A DNA stretch of 49,937 nt from contig CALHMG010000263.1 of NCBI GenBank assembly GCA_938034705.1, positions 1-49,937 of the forward strand, written 5' to 3'. The notes under the pieces were generated by a model. The model was not told where the DNA came from. It worked only from the letters and a program-made list of their open reading frames with translations, and did not search any database. A program made the translations under genes and the position numbers. The stretch comes from an uncultured Gammaproteobacteria bacterium. Lineage in GTDB: Bacteria > Pseudomonadota > Gammaproteobacteria > Arenicellales > CALHMG01. Of the stretch, positions 10,031 through 19,821 are shown in pieces (positions within the stretch are counted from its first letter, which is position 1; each line of letters starts with the position of its first letter).

Positions 10031-10065
10031 AAAAAAAAAAGCAGGCATCTTTCGATGCCTGCTTT
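10031..10065. terminator. Probable bidirectional intrinsic terminator between convergent genes
   Basis: GCAGGCATC-TTTC-GATGCCTGC perfect 9-bp stem (10041-10062), flanked by A10 (10031-10040) on the left. Confidence 0.88.
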
Positions 10066-10095
10066 GGATTACAGCCTCGTGAAACGGCGTCTGGT

Positions 10096-10536
10096 CTAGG
10101 TGCTCGCGGGCACGTCGTTCATGAAGCGCTCAAACTCTTCCTTGTCTGCGCGCCTTTTCGCGGCGGCGCGGAAATCACCAAAGCGCTTGCCACGTTCGGA
10201 AATCTCGTCTTTGATCTCCTGAATGCGATCGTGCTGCGTCTGCTGATACTCGTTAAACACCACGTTGTCGGAGTCAGCGCCGAGGTCAAAATCGAAGCCG
10301 CCACGTGCGCCTTTAAAAGGCATGACATGGGACACTTTGTCTTTCACCAGCGCGAAAAGATCTCTGACATCGCGCCCGGACAGTATCCAGCCAAGCACGA
10401 TTAAACCGATTGGCCAGAACAGTACAAATCCGAGAACCATGCCCGCAATGTTCATGCCGGACCATTTGCCACGGCCGCAGGCGGCGGGCACGGCGTTAAA
10501 CGTCGTATCAGCAGTATTGTGATCGGATGTCGTCAT
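10096..10536 (-). CDS. DUF2852-type small membrane protein
   Basis: MNIAGMVLGFVLFWPIGLIVLGWILSG segment followed by a charged C-terminal tail typical of DUF2852. Confidence 0.78.
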   Translation of the reverse strand: MTTSDHNTADTTFNAVPAACGRGKWSGMNIAGMVLGFVLFWPIGLIVLGWILSGRDVRDLFALVKDKVSHVMPFKGARGGFDFDLGADSDNVVFNEYQQTQHDRIQEIKDEISERGKRFGDFRAAAKRRADKEEFERFMNDVPAST

Positions 10537-10561
10537 ATTGATAGGTCTCCAGTTGCTGTGT

Positions 10562-10606
10562 TGGTCACTGTCTTGTCAGTGACTGTCTTGTCAGTGATTG
10601 CCTTGT
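10562..10606. repeat. 15-bp tandem repeat, about 3 copies (consensus CAGTGACTGTCTTGT)
   Basis: tggtcactgtcttgt / cagtgactgtcttgt / cagtgattgccttgt read directly. Confidence 0.85.
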
Positions 10607-10661
10607 TGAAAAGGCGTGAATTCGTTGGCTCACACGGCTTTCGGGTCTGTTGAAGCTAGCT

Positions 10662-10744
10662 ATGTGAACACTGTTCGCATACTATATACCCCTAAATTGC
10701 ACCATTTCAAGGGTTTCTGGAGAAAATGTGAACACTGTACGCAT
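10662..10744. promoter_or_regulatory. Pair of near-identical palindromic operators (ATGTGAACACTGTTCGCAT and ATGTGAACACTGTACGCAT), putative TetR binding sites
   Basis: 18/19 identity between copies at 10662-10680 and 10726-10744. Each is an imperfect palindrome, and the pair lies between the divergent DUF2852 and TetR genes. Confidence 0.8.
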
Positions 10745-10764
10745 TTTTCCTTATATTCAGAGCT

Positions 10765-11367
10765 ATGACTACTAAAAAACGCGCCTATCATCATGGCAAC
10801 CTCGCCGAATCAATGCTCAATGCCGTGGACGACATCGCCACAGAATTCGGAATGGAGGCCGTTACGCTGCGCGCCTGCGCCAAACGGGTTGGCGTTTCCC
10901 CCTCCTCCGCTTTTCGGCACTACACCGACAAACGCGCGTTGCTGACCGCGTTCGCAACACGGGCGATCACGCAACTGTGTGAGTCTATTGAACAAGCGAA
11001 AGCAGCCGGCGCAAACGACGACGATGACGCGTTCACCGTCGTCTGCCTTGCGTACGTTGCGTTCGCCCTGGAGAAGCCCGCTTACTTTCGGGCCATGTGG
11101 TCAGAAGAGACGATCTACACCAATGACGAGTCCTACCTCGCCGGTGCCGAAGCCCTCTGGGCACAACTCAAGCGCGGCTTTGGGGGCGCCATTGAAGACG
11201 ATGATCCCGATGAATTCAGCTCTGAAGAACTGCTCGTCTGGTCGTCTGTGCATGGCCTCGCCAATCTCTTCGTCGACGGGCCGCTTTGGAAAACGCATTC
11301 GCGCAAGAAAAAACTTAAAGAGGCGAGAGCCATGATCAAGGTGCTGGGCAAATCACTGCAGGCGTAA
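10765..11367 (+). CDS. TetR/AcrR family transcriptional regulator
   Basis: N-terminal HTH AYHHGNLAESMLNAVDDIATEFGMEAVTLRACAKRVGVSPSSAFRHYTDKRALL. Confidence 0.93.
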   Translation: MTTKKRAYHHGNLAESMLNAVDDIATEFGMEAVTLRACAKRVGVSPSSAFRHYTDKRALLTAFATRAITQLCESIEQAKAAGANDDDDAFTVVCLAYVAFALEKPAYFRAMWSEETIYTNDESYLAGAEALWAQLKRGFGGAIEDDDPDEFSSEELLVWSSVHGLANLFVDGPLWKTHSRKKKLKEARAMIKVLGKSLQA

Positions 11368-11397
11368 GTTCGTGCCCGGCCAAGGCAAACCGGTCGC

Positions 11398-12021
11398 CTA
11401 GCGGCCGGGACGCGATTTGTACTGAGGCAATGCCAGCTTCAGGTGAAGCGCAATCGCTCGCAACGTAAAAGCGCCCACAAACCCGATCACCATCGCCCAC
11501 GTTGCGGGCAGACCCAGCGTTGTTCCGAGGACAAACAAGACCGAACCGAACACCGCGGCGGTAACGTAAACCTCCGGACGCCTGATAATAGGCTCTTCGC
11601 CGCCAAGCAGATCCCTGAATATGCCGCCAAAGGTGGCCGTGATCACACCCATGGTGATCGCGATGAGGTTTCCGGCACCCGTGCTCAACGCGTACTCGGC
11701 TCCGGTCACCGCGAACAGTGCGAGCCCAACGGCATCGAGCCACAGCACAAACGTCAGTCGCGATTGTGGAATGTGCGCCAGAAAAAACATGATAACGGCA
11801 ACGGCCGCGCATACCGCGATGTACGCTGGCTCTTTGACCCAGAACACCGGTCCCACATCAAGAACGAGATCGCGCAACGTCCCGCCACCGATTCCCGTCA
11901 CCGTTGCCAGCAGCACAAACCCGATCAGATCCATCTGCTTGCGTGATGCGACCAGCGCACCGGTAATGGCAAAGATGATCAAGCCAAACCAGTTCAGAAA
12001 CAGTGTCAGGTGTTCAAACAT
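11398..12021 (-). CDS. Trimeric intracellular cation channel family protein (UPF0126)
   Basis: NWFGLIIFAITGALVASRKQMDLIGFVLLATVTGIGGGTLRDLVLD and the repeated GGIFRDLL half. ORF extends upstream to 12051; the MFEHL start is preferred. Confidence 0.92.
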   Translation of the reverse strand: MFEHLTLFLNWFGLIIFAITGALVASRKQMDLIGFVLLATVTGIGGGTLRDLVLDVGPVFWVKEPAYIAVCAAVAVIMFFLAHIPQSRLTFVLWLDAVGLALFAVTGAEYALSTGAGNLIAITMGVITATFGGIFRDLLGGEEPIIRRPEVYVTAAVFGSVLFVLGTTLGLPATWAMVIGFVGAFTLRAIALHLKLALPQYKSRPGR

Positions 12022-12360
12022 TCGGCGTGACTCCACGGATCGTCGACTCACGACCGCTTTGCGTGGGCTCGACCATTCGGTGCTCTGGGGTTAATGGCGG
12101 GTAAGATATCCGCCGTGGGCCAACTATAGCGGTTCCAGCGTGCGCCGGCATGGCGCACAGCTGCAGCAGCGCCATGCCCCCAGACCGTTGATCAAATGCC
12201 GGGAGACCGAGAGTGCCGCGTCAAAGCGCGGCAATCGCAAAGCCCGAATCGCGATGACGCCACGACGGGTCGGTGACAGATTCGATAAAGGGTTGAGGCA
12301 GGCGTACCGGTCGGCTGTTCGGCTTTAGTTCGCAACGCTGACGGATTGCCGGCGTCAGTT

Positions 12361-12729
12361 CTACAGATCGCTGACCAGAGTTCCGGAAAGGTCACCGTTT
12401 TCGAACTCGCTGACGTTCACATCAACCTCTTCGCCAACAGTAACCGGAGGATTACCGGCGAGCACACGAACAACGTTTCCGTCAGCAAGCTCAACCGTTG
12501 CAATCCAGATCCCCGGAGTCTTGCCGAGGTCCGCACCCGAGCGGCCGCGGCCGCCCGAATACCTCAGATCCATGCCTTCTGTTTTGACAAGCTCGAGCAC
12601 CGTACCTTCAGCAAGTCTCTGGGAAGATACCGTGAGACTGTCGTCGCCATTCACCGCGGCGTAGAGCCCCCCGCCAAACCCGGCGATCAGCAGCAGGCAG
12701 ATACCAAAAACCTTGACTTGAGCAGGCAC
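12361..12729 (-). CDS. Hypothetical membrane-anchored or exported protein
   Basis: 122-aa ORF with N-terminal hydrophobic segment VFGICLLLIAGFGGGLYAAV. Confidence 0.6.
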   Translation of the reverse strand: MPAQVKVFGICLLLIAGFGGGLYAAVNGDDSLTVSSQRLAEGTVLELVKTEGMDLRYSGGRGRSGADLGKTPGIWIATVELADGNVVRVLAGNPPVTVGEEVDVNVSEFENGDLSGTLVSDL

Positions 12730-13031
12730 GACACCCTCTCCAATGCGTGAATTTCCCTATAGCCTAGTCAAACAATGAGATTTTCGGGCGCAGCCTGAAG
12801 CCAAAGATGACAAAGTCCCGAACGACCAGGCCATCGGGCGGGGCGACCAAAAAACCACGGATCGCCTGAATCCGGTGACAGAACCGGTGAAACGAAACCC
12901 ATTGTTCTGACAACGGTTCAGCACGCGCCAATCTATCCACAACGCGATGCTGTTACTGTCCGGATTCGTCCCACGGTCGCCAAGTCTTTGATTTGCGGTG
13001 ATCGAGCGCAGACTGACACGCGACGCTCTCA

Positions 13032-13646
13032 ATGCAAACTGGATCCACCTACTTCACGCACATTGTCCTGACGCTTTATATCGTCATTCTGGGCATGGCG
13101 ATCTCGCGCTGCGTGATTCATCTGTCCGAGCTGCTGCGACACAGAGCAACCGTCAGTTTTTACTGGCTGCATGCGCTGTGGACCATTGTTCTGTATGTCG
13201 TGCTGCTGCAGCTGGCAGAACATATCTGGGGATTACGTTGCGCGCCCAACTGGAACAGCTTTCACTTGATCGTCGCGTTGGTAAATCCTGTACTCGCGTT
13301 CCTGGCGACCGAAACTCTTGCACCTCGGTTTTCCAGCAACAGCAACCAGGATCTGAAGAAACACTATTTCGATCAGGCACCGGTGTTCTACATTCTGCTC
13401 GCGCTGCTTACGATCAGTGAATCAACGGTCGACAAATTTCTTTCAAAAGACTGGACACTCTCTCTGGACGATGCGTTTACCATCGTGTTTGCGGCCGGGT
13501 TTATAGTTCTCGCGAAGTCAAAGCGCGAAAACCTTCACGCGGTCGTTTCCGTGATTGCGTTGCTGACCTTTTTGGTGTTTTCACTGGTTTTCTCAACCAA
13601 CTACGCCGATGGACTCCCGCAGGAACGCCACGCGCTGTGCGGCTAG
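13032..13646 (+). CDS. Hypothetical multi-pass membrane protein
   Basis: 204-aa ORF with several hydrophobic segments (YFTHIVLTLYIVILGMAI, WLHALWTIVLYVVLLQLAEHIW, LHAVVSVIALLTFLVFSLVF). Confidence 0.7.
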   Translation: MQTGSTYFTHIVLTLYIVILGMAISRCVIHLSELLRHRATVSFYWLHALWTIVLYVVLLQLAEHIWGLRCAPNWNSFHLIVALVNPVLAFLATETLAPRFSSNSNQDLKKHYFDQAPVFYILLALLTISESTVDKFLSKDWTLSLDDAFTIVFAAGFIVLAKSKRENLHAVVSVIALLTFLVFSLVFSTNYADGLPQERHALCG

Positions 13647-13729
13647 CGGTGATCGCGAGCTTATAGATTCGACCCTGCGGATAGTCGAGACGACGCGTTA
13701 TCAATCGTCAGCCGCGATTCCGGCTCGTC

Positions 13730-14977
13730 TCACTGATTGTTATCGCCCGCGTCGCCGTCAATCATTCGCCTGCGGCGGCGTAAACGACCCACGGTGAAAG
13801 ATGTACGCGGAATCCACGCGTAACGCGTACGCTCGGTTCGGGTCGGTCGAGCAAGCATTCGCGATGCGCTGAACAGCACCAGGATGCAGTGCGCCACTGC
13901 GATAAATGCAAACAGCGCCGACGGTCCATAAACATTGATCAGCGACGACGAAAGAAGCGGACTGAAGATCGCGCCAACGCCGTAAAAGAACATAAGCGAC
14001 GCGTTGACCTCCACCATCTTGCCGGGATCCGTGAAGTCGTTGGCGTGGGCTGCGGACACGGAAAAGATGGGATACGTCGCGATACCAAACAGTGCCGCTC
14101 CGGCAAACACCAGGGTCAGATCATTTGAGCTGAGTCTCGCAATACTGGCGCAAACCAGAATGCTGAAAATCGACAGCCCGATCAGCACCCAGCGCCGGTC
14201 GAATTTGTCGGCGATATAGCCGACCGGAATCTGCGCAACCGCCCCGCCGATCAGTACGGTCGCAAGCCAGTAACCGATCTGCTTGGCATCGAGCCCCAGC
14301 TGATCACCATAAATCGGGCCAACCATTCGAAACGACGACGACGTCAGTCCCGCGACCACAACACCGGCCACACCCAGCGGTGACACACGGGCGGTCTCAA
14401 GCGGTCGCAGTCTGGGTGCCGGGGGCGTCTCCGGCTGTCGCGAGGTGGACAGCGTCAGAGGGAGCAGACACGCGCAGCACAGGATGGCGAGAATGTTGTA
14501 AGACACATAGGATGCGGGCTCGAGCACACCGATCAATAACTGGGCCGCAGAAGAAGAGGCAATATCGACAACGCGGTACACGCCCATCACGCGCCCGCGA
14601 GTGTCGTTGGTAACCTTGGCCTGCATCCACGCTTCAATGACGGTGTAGCACCCCGCCACACACAGACCTGTCATGATGCGCATCACGGCCCAGTGCCAGG
14701 GGTCGTTCGACAAACCGTGGGCGATCGCGCCGATTGCACCCGCTGCCGCGAATGCCGCGAAGGTTCGCGAGTGACCGATACTGCCCATCAGCCGCGGCGC
14801 CCAGAAACAGCCGATAAAAAACCCGAGAAACTGCGCCGAACCGAGCAGACCGATCTGGGTGTTGTCAAAGCCCAGCCGCAGACCCGACAGAACATCGAGC
14901 GGAGCAATCGCGCCGGAGCTCAGCTGCAGCAGCACGATAGACAGGAAGAGTGCTGCAAAGGTTATGAGTAGGCGCAC
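13730..14977 (-). CDS. MFS transporter (YcaD-like)
   Basis: About 12 hydrophobic segments. MFS features include GFFIGCFWAPRLMGSIGHSRTFA and PVGYIADKFDRRWVLIGL. Confidence 0.9.
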   Translation of the reverse strand: MRLLITFAALFLSIVLLQLSSGAIAPLDVLSGLRLGFDNTQIGLLGSAQFLGFFIGCFWAPRLMGSIGHSRTFAAFAAAGAIGAIAHGLSNDPWHWAVMRIMTGLCVAGCYTVIEAWMQAKVTNDTRGRVMGVYRVVDIASSSAAQLLIGVLEPASYVSYNILAILCCACLLPLTLSTSRQPETPPAPRLRPLETARVSPLGVAGVVVAGLTSSSFRMVGPIYGDQLGLDAKQIGYWLATVLIGGAVAQIPVGYIADKFDRRWVLIGLSIFSILVCASIARLSSNDLTLVFAGAALFGIATYPIFSVSAAHANDFTDPGKMVEVNASLMFFYGVGAIFSPLLSSSLINVYGPSALFAFIAVAHCILVLFSASRMLARPTRTERTRYAWIPRTSFTVGRLRRRRRMIDGDAGDNNQ

Positions 14978-15368
14978 GGAGAGTGCTCCTGATTCTGGCT
15001 ACGACGTCGCCGCGAGTGTGTCACCGATACCGGGAGAACGCGAGTGCCCTCGGTCTGCTTAAACCGCACGTGTTGGTCAGCGACTGACGGGCTGCTCAGC
15101 TTGCCCCATCAGTCAAACGGAGCAACCGTGGCCTCGAAAAATTCTCTGCAGTTCATCGGGCACCACCCGGCGCTATACAGCGGAATGGGCCCGTATTCGC
15201 CCGCGATGAATAAACTTCTTTATCTCGTGTTGGTGACTCCAAACAGCTACGAATTCACACAACGACTACGGTCAAACGCGCCGCGAAGTCTTCAGCGACA
15301 GGCTTGTGCGAAACTCGGCGGCGAGGACGGTGTCCATCATATTCACACCATCAGAGGAATACGTTCAC

Positions 15369-16085
15369 ATGAAAATTCATCACACCAATACCGGCAACGG
15401 ATATCGCGGTGCACGAGCGCTGCTCGTTGGCGCCGCGTGCGCCGGCGCGCTGATCTTCACTACCGCTAATGCGCAACAGTCAGACATGACCTTCTTCATT
15501 ACCAGCGCAGGTCCCGGCAGCGGCGGCGACCTCGGTGGCCTCGACGGCGCTGATGCACATTGCGGCAAGCTTGCAGCCGCTGCCGGCTCCAAACTGACGA
15601 ACTGGCGGGCCTACCTCAGCGTCGGCGCCAAGGTCGACCGATCCAGTGGCAGCCCGAAGGTTATCCCCGGCGTCAACGCACGTGACCGTATCGGTAACGG
15701 CCCCTGGCACAACGCCAAGGCTGTTCTCATTGCGAATAATATCGACGAGCTCCACTCGTCCGCGAACGCCATCAACAAGGAAACCGGACTTGATGAGAAT
15801 GGCAACCCGGTTAATGCCAGAGGCGACAAGCCAAACAAGCACGACATTCTGACGGGATCTGACCCCAACGGCATGTACTCAACCGCGGGCGGAGACACCA
15901 GTTGCGGTGGATGGACCAGCAGCACTGAGGGTTCAGCCATTGTTGGACATCACGACCGTGTGGGCCTTAGTCTGGACAGACACATGATCTCGTGGAACTC
16001 GGCTCATGGCTCAGCAGGCTGCAGCCAGGACAAGCTGAAGAGAACCGGTGGCGACGGCCTGTTCTACTGCTTCCACTCCCAGTAA
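15369..16085 (+). CDS. Secreted hypothetical protein (lectin-like / DUF1554-like fold suspected)
   Basis: Signal peptide MKIHHTNTGNGYRGARALLVGAACAGALIFTTANAQ. ORF opens at 15306; the ATG at 15369 is preferred. Contains LGGLDGADAHCGKLAAAAGS and NWRAYLS. Confidence 0.72.
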   Translation: MKIHHTNTGNGYRGARALLVGAACAGALIFTTANAQQSDMTFFITSAGPGSGGDLGGLDGADAHCGKLAAAAGSKLTNWRAYLSVGAKVDRSSGSPKVIPGVNARDRIGNGPWHNAKAVLIANNIDELHSSANAINKETGLDENGNPVNARGDKPNKHDILTGSDPNGMYSTAGGDTSCGGWTSSTEGSAIVGHHDRVGLSLDRHMISWNSAHGSAGCSQDKLKRTGGDGLFYCFHSQ

Positions 16086-16115
16086 GGTTCTACGCGCCGG
16101 GGTAAGCCAAACGCC

Positions 16116-16991
16116 ATGACGCACAAGACAATCATCACCTGCGCACTGACCGGTAGTGCACCCACTACACAAAAAAACCCGGCAGTGCCGGTGTCGCCGG
16201 AGCAAATCGCCGAGTCTGCACTCGCGGTTGAACGCGCCGGCGGCGCCATCGTGCATGTCCACGTGCGTGACCCCGAAACCGGCGCGCCAAGTATGGATCC
16301 GGCGTTGTATCGCGAAGTCGTGGCGCGCATACGCGACGCTGGATCCAACCTTATTCTTAATCTGACAACGGGACCGGGGGGCCGATTCATTCCCGGCGAT
16401 GACATTCCAACCGAGCCGGCGGACGGCACTACGCTGACAACACCGGCCACCCGCGTCGCCCATGTCGAAGAACTCAAGCCCGAGATCTGCTCGCTGGATG
16501 TCGCAACCATGAACATGGGTAATGCGGTGTTCATGAATACACCGCCGCACCTTGCGGCGATGGCCGAGCGCATCAAAGCCGCCGGGGTAAAGCCCGAACT
16601 CGAGGTGTTTGATTCCGGTCACGCAAGACTGGCATCCCGAATGGTTGAAGATGGACTCATCGAAGCCCCACCACTTTTTCAGCTGTGCCTCGGCATCTCC
16701 TGGGGCGCCCCCGCAACGCCTGAAAGCATGATGTTCATGAAAAGTCTGCTGCCCGAAGGCGCCAACTGGTCTGCCTTCGGCATTTCGTCCGGACAGTTTC
16801 CCATGGCCGCCACCGCTACCGTGCTGGGTGGGAACGTGCGCGTCGGCATGGAAGACAACATCTACATCGCCCGTGGCAAGCTCACGTCAGGTAACGACGA
16901 ACTCGTCGACCGCGCGGTCACGATTGTGCAGAGCGTCGGTGGCGATGTCGCGACGCCCGATGAGGCACGCACAATCCTTGGCCTGCACTGA
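16116..16991 (+). CDS. Beta-keto acid cleavage enzyme family (BKACE, DUF849)
   Basis: TIITCALTGSAPTTQKNPAVPVSPEQIAESALAVERAGGAIVHVHVRDPETGAPS and LNLTTGPGG. Confidence 0.93.
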   Translation: MTHKTIITCALTGSAPTTQKNPAVPVSPEQIAESALAVERAGGAIVHVHVRDPETGAPSMDPALYREVVARIRDAGSNLILNLTTGPGGRFIPGDDIPTEPADGTTLTTPATRVAHVEELKPEICSLDVATMNMGNAVFMNTPPHLAAMAERIKAAGVKPELEVFDSGHARLASRMVEDGLIEAPPLFQLCLGISWGAPATPESMMFMKSLLPEGANWSAFGISSGQFPMAATATVLGGNVRVGMEDNIYIARGKLTSGNDELVDRAVTIVQSVGGDVATPDEARTILGLH

Positions 16992-17118
16992 TACGTCGCT
17001 GAGCTGTTGCGCCGACTGAGTCCGGCTGATCAACGACGTTTATGGAATGCGTTTGTTATCGAAAACATTTGACCCTAAGCTTTGACCCGGGCAATGCATT
17101 TCGAGCAAACAAGGCACC

Positions 17119-18270
17119 ATGACATCCGTAACCCCATTCAAAGTCGACTTTTCGCAAGAAACAGTCGCCGCCATAAATGCGCGAGTCAGCAGCTATCCCT
17201 GGCATGAAATGCCGGACGATGGGGGATGGGCGTACGGCACCAATCTGGATTACATGAAGGAGCTGTGTGACTACTGGGTGACCGACTTTGACTGGCAGAA
17301 AAGCCAGGCAGGCATCAATCGCTTTGACCACTTCAAGGCGCCGATCGACGGAATCGACATCCACTTTATTCATGAGAAAGGCAGCGGCCCAAGCCCAAGG
17401 CCGCTGGTGATCAGTCACGGCTGGCCCGGGACGATTGTCGAGTTTCTGGACTTTATCGATCTGCTGGCGCACCCGGAAAACCATGGTGGCAACGTCGAAG
17501 ACGCGTTTGACGTCGTCGCACCATCATTACCCGGCTTTGGGTTTTCCGGTCGCCCGCCGCGCCCCATCGGTCCACGCAAAATGGCCGACATCTTCAACAC
17601 CTTGATGACTGACGTACTGGGATACGAAAAATACATCGCACAGGGTGGTGACTGGGGCGGCGCGATTTCAAGCTGGCTCGGCTATGACCACGCACCGGCG
17701 TGTGCAGCGATACACATCAACATCCTCACCATGAGACATAAAGACGGGCCACAGGGCGCTGAAGAGATCGCCTGGGCCGCGCAGTTCGAAAAGGACCAGT
17801 TCGAGCAAAACGGCTATCGCATTCAGCAGGGCACCAAACCCCAGACGCTGAGTTACGCAATGATGGACAGTCCGGTTGGAGTCGCTGCGTGGATCCTCGA
17901 GAAGATGCACGGATGGTCTGATCTGGACGGCGAGAATGTCGAGAGCGTCTATACCAAAGATCAGCTTCTGACCAACATCATGGTCTACATTCTGACGCGG
18001 ACATTCAACACGGCCTCATGGATCTACTATGGCCGCAACGAAGAAGGCGGCAGGATCCTGTCGCCTGAAGGCAGGCGGGTCGAAGTGCCAACCGCCTGCG
18101 CCGTGTTCCCTGAAGAACTGCTCGCATGGTCACCACGAAGTTACGCTGAACGCATTTATAACGTCACCCAATGGACGCAAATGCCTCGTGGCGGACACTT
18201 TGCGGCGATGGAAGAACCCGAACTGCTCATTCAGGACATCTGGAAATTTAACCGCAGCCTCGAGTGGTGA
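17119..18270 (+). CDS. Epoxide hydrolase family protein (EHN domain + alpha/beta hydrolase)
   Basis: HGWPGTIVEFLDFI oxyanion motif, GGDWGG nucleophile, RGGHFAAMEEPELL His. Confidence 0.94.
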   Translation: MTSVTPFKVDFSQETVAAINARVSSYPWHEMPDDGGWAYGTNLDYMKELCDYWVTDFDWQKSQAGINRFDHFKAPIDGIDIHFIHEKGSGPSPRPLVISHGWPGTIVEFLDFIDLLAHPENHGGNVEDAFDVVAPSLPGFGFSGRPPRPIGPRKMADIFNTLMTDVLGYEKYIAQGGDWGGAISSWLGYDHAPACAAIHINILTMRHKDGPQGAEEIAWAAQFEKDQFEQNGYRIQQGTKPQTLSYAMMDSPVGVAAWILEKMHGWSDLDGENVESVYTKDQLLTNIMVYILTRTFNTASWIYYGRNEEGGRILSPEGRRVEVPTACAVFPEELLAWSPRSYAERIYNVTQWTQMPRGGHFAAMEEPELLIQDIWKFNRSLEW

Positions 18271-18419
18271 GATCAGCAAATCGTGCTGGGCCCTTGAAAT
18301 GCTCTATTCCCGGCCCCATACCCCTGTTGTTACCGTAAATTCACGGGCCTGTATCTCAGGCACCAAGTTAGAATTTGAAGTGGTAGCTGTTTCAGTAATC
18401 AGTCAGGAGGCTCACAGCC

Positions 18420-18794
18420 ATGGACCCAGTAAAACGTAAAACCCTCAAAGGCATTACCGCTGCCGCAACACTTGCAGCCGTGCCGGCCACCGTCTGCGCC
18501 GCGCTCAAGTCCAACACGCAACACAGTGACGTCAGCGCCGTTGTCGATCACCTGCAGGCGCACCTGTCTGAACGCGGACTTCGTGTTCAGGTGATACCGA
18601 CGCCCGAACACCCGTCCATGTGGGTCCGTATTTCAAACGTCTCGAACGACACGGTGACGCTGGACCAGATCGCGCCAGGCCTGATCAGAAGCGACAATCG
18701 GCTTTATGATCTCAACAGCATGCTGAACGGCAAGGCGAGAAAGATCTACCCGAACACCGACTACACGCAGATGATCGTGCCGATGGCCGCATAG
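18420..18794 (+). CDS. Hypothetical exported protein
   Basis: N-terminus MDPVKRKTLKGITAAATLAAVPATVCAAL resembles a signal peptide; 124-aa ORF. Confidence 0.65.
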   Translation: MDPVKRKTLKGITAAATLAAVPATVCAALKSNTQHSDVSAVVDHLQAHLSERGLRVQVIPTPEHPSMWVRISNVSNDTVTLDQIAPGLIRSDNRLYDLNSMLNGKARKIYPNTDYTQMIVPMAA

Positions 18795-18820
18795 GTCTCG
18801 CACGTTAAAACCCGTGACCA

Positions 18821-18852
18821 AAACGCCTGACACCGAGTCAGGCGTTTTTTTT
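18821..18852 (+). terminator. Rho-independent terminator
   Basis: AACGCCTGAC-ACCGA-GTCAGGCGTTTTTTTT, stem plus T8 tract, downstream of the 18420 gene. Confidence 0.92.
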
Positions 18853-18942
18853 CATGTCGGGATATGTCGACAATCAGCAACCCGTTCTGCTATTCAGACT
18901 GTAGAGATTCGTTCTATCCGTGACCGCCGAAAGAGAATCACC

Positions 18943-19302
18943 ATGGCAACAGAGAAATGGTATACGCGACCGGTCTTTTTCGTCACCGATGCCGAAGTGT
19001 CCTATGAGTTCTACACCCGAACGCTGGGCTTTACCGAAGCCTGGGCCTACCGTGAGGAGGATAGACGACGCGTCCTTCAGGTGAATCGTGGTACCGACTG
19101 TGAACTGATTTTAAATCAGACGCCGGAAAAGGCAGGTCACTCGCGCATTTTTGTTTCGCTTGAAGCCGACGAGCTTGAAAATTTCAAGACAGAACTTGCG
19201 CAAAACAAAATTCCGTTCGAGCACACCTCGTGGGGCTATCCGATGCTTGCGATACGCGATCCGGATGGCAACGAGCTGTTCATTTCGAACGTCGTCGACT
19301 GA
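18943..19302 (+). CDS. VOC (glyoxalase/bleomycin resistance) family protein
   Basis: MATEKWYTRPVFFVTDAEVSYEFYTRTLGF and YPMLAIRDPDGNELFISN. ORF starts at 18814; ATG 18943 preferred. Confidence 0.9.
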   Translation: MATEKWYTRPVFFVTDAEVSYEFYTRTLGFTEAWAYREEDRRRVLQVNRGTDCELILNQTPEKAGHSRIFVSLEADELENFKTELAQNKIPFEHTSWGYPMLAIRDPDGNELFISNVVD

Positions 19303-19426
19303 CGGTGATCCAGGCGCCCCGCTCGCCAGGCATCACCTGGCGGAGAATCCAATGCGAGCAACGCGGCTTCCGATCACCGCCAGCGTTGCACAGTGTCTGT
19401 AAGAGTCCACAGCGGCAGATTCCGCC

Positions 19427-19807
19427 TTAGTCCGTGCATCGCTTCAGCGGTCCGTTGACGAGATTTCGGTCCCAGGTCACCGTCAGCTGATCTTCAACAA
19501 GATGAAAGTTGATTTCGTAGTCACGATCGATGTCCTCGCCACAGCGGGCTCTCGCGTTTGAGTACAGACCAGGTGATGTTGCGCTCACGGTGACCCCGGT
19601 CAGCCGGCACCAGATCTCACCGTGACCCAGCCAGTCCGGTCGAATGTCGAATGGCTCGAAACGTTTTGTACCCGTTGGGATGATCAGAGCGCGTGCGCAT
19701 TGCGCTTCGGTGCCCCAGACCCCGAGCAGCGGCTCGGGAACCAGCGAGAAAGCCGACGTGCTGAACGAACACAGCACGACGAACAATATCCTCGATCTGA
19801 TTCTCAA
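19427..19807 (-). CDS. Hypothetical exported protein, probable TTG start
   Basis: The ORF call starts inside ppc, but TTG at 19807 gives (M)RIRSRILFVVLCSFSTSAFS, a signal peptide, just after the ppc stop (19822). Confidence 0.6.
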   Translation of the reverse strand: MRIRSRILFVVLCSFSTSAFSLVPEPLLGVWGTEAQCARALIIPTGTKRFEPFDIRPDWLGHGEIWCRLTGVTVSATSPGLYSNARARCGEDIDRDYEINFHLVEDQLTVTWDRNLVNGPLKRCTD

Positions 19808-19821
19808 GTGTTTCAAGTGGG

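Noticed and set aside
16011-16622. 203-aa minus-strand ORF
   Set aside because: Antisense to the BKACE gene; Cys/Arg/His-rich shadow.
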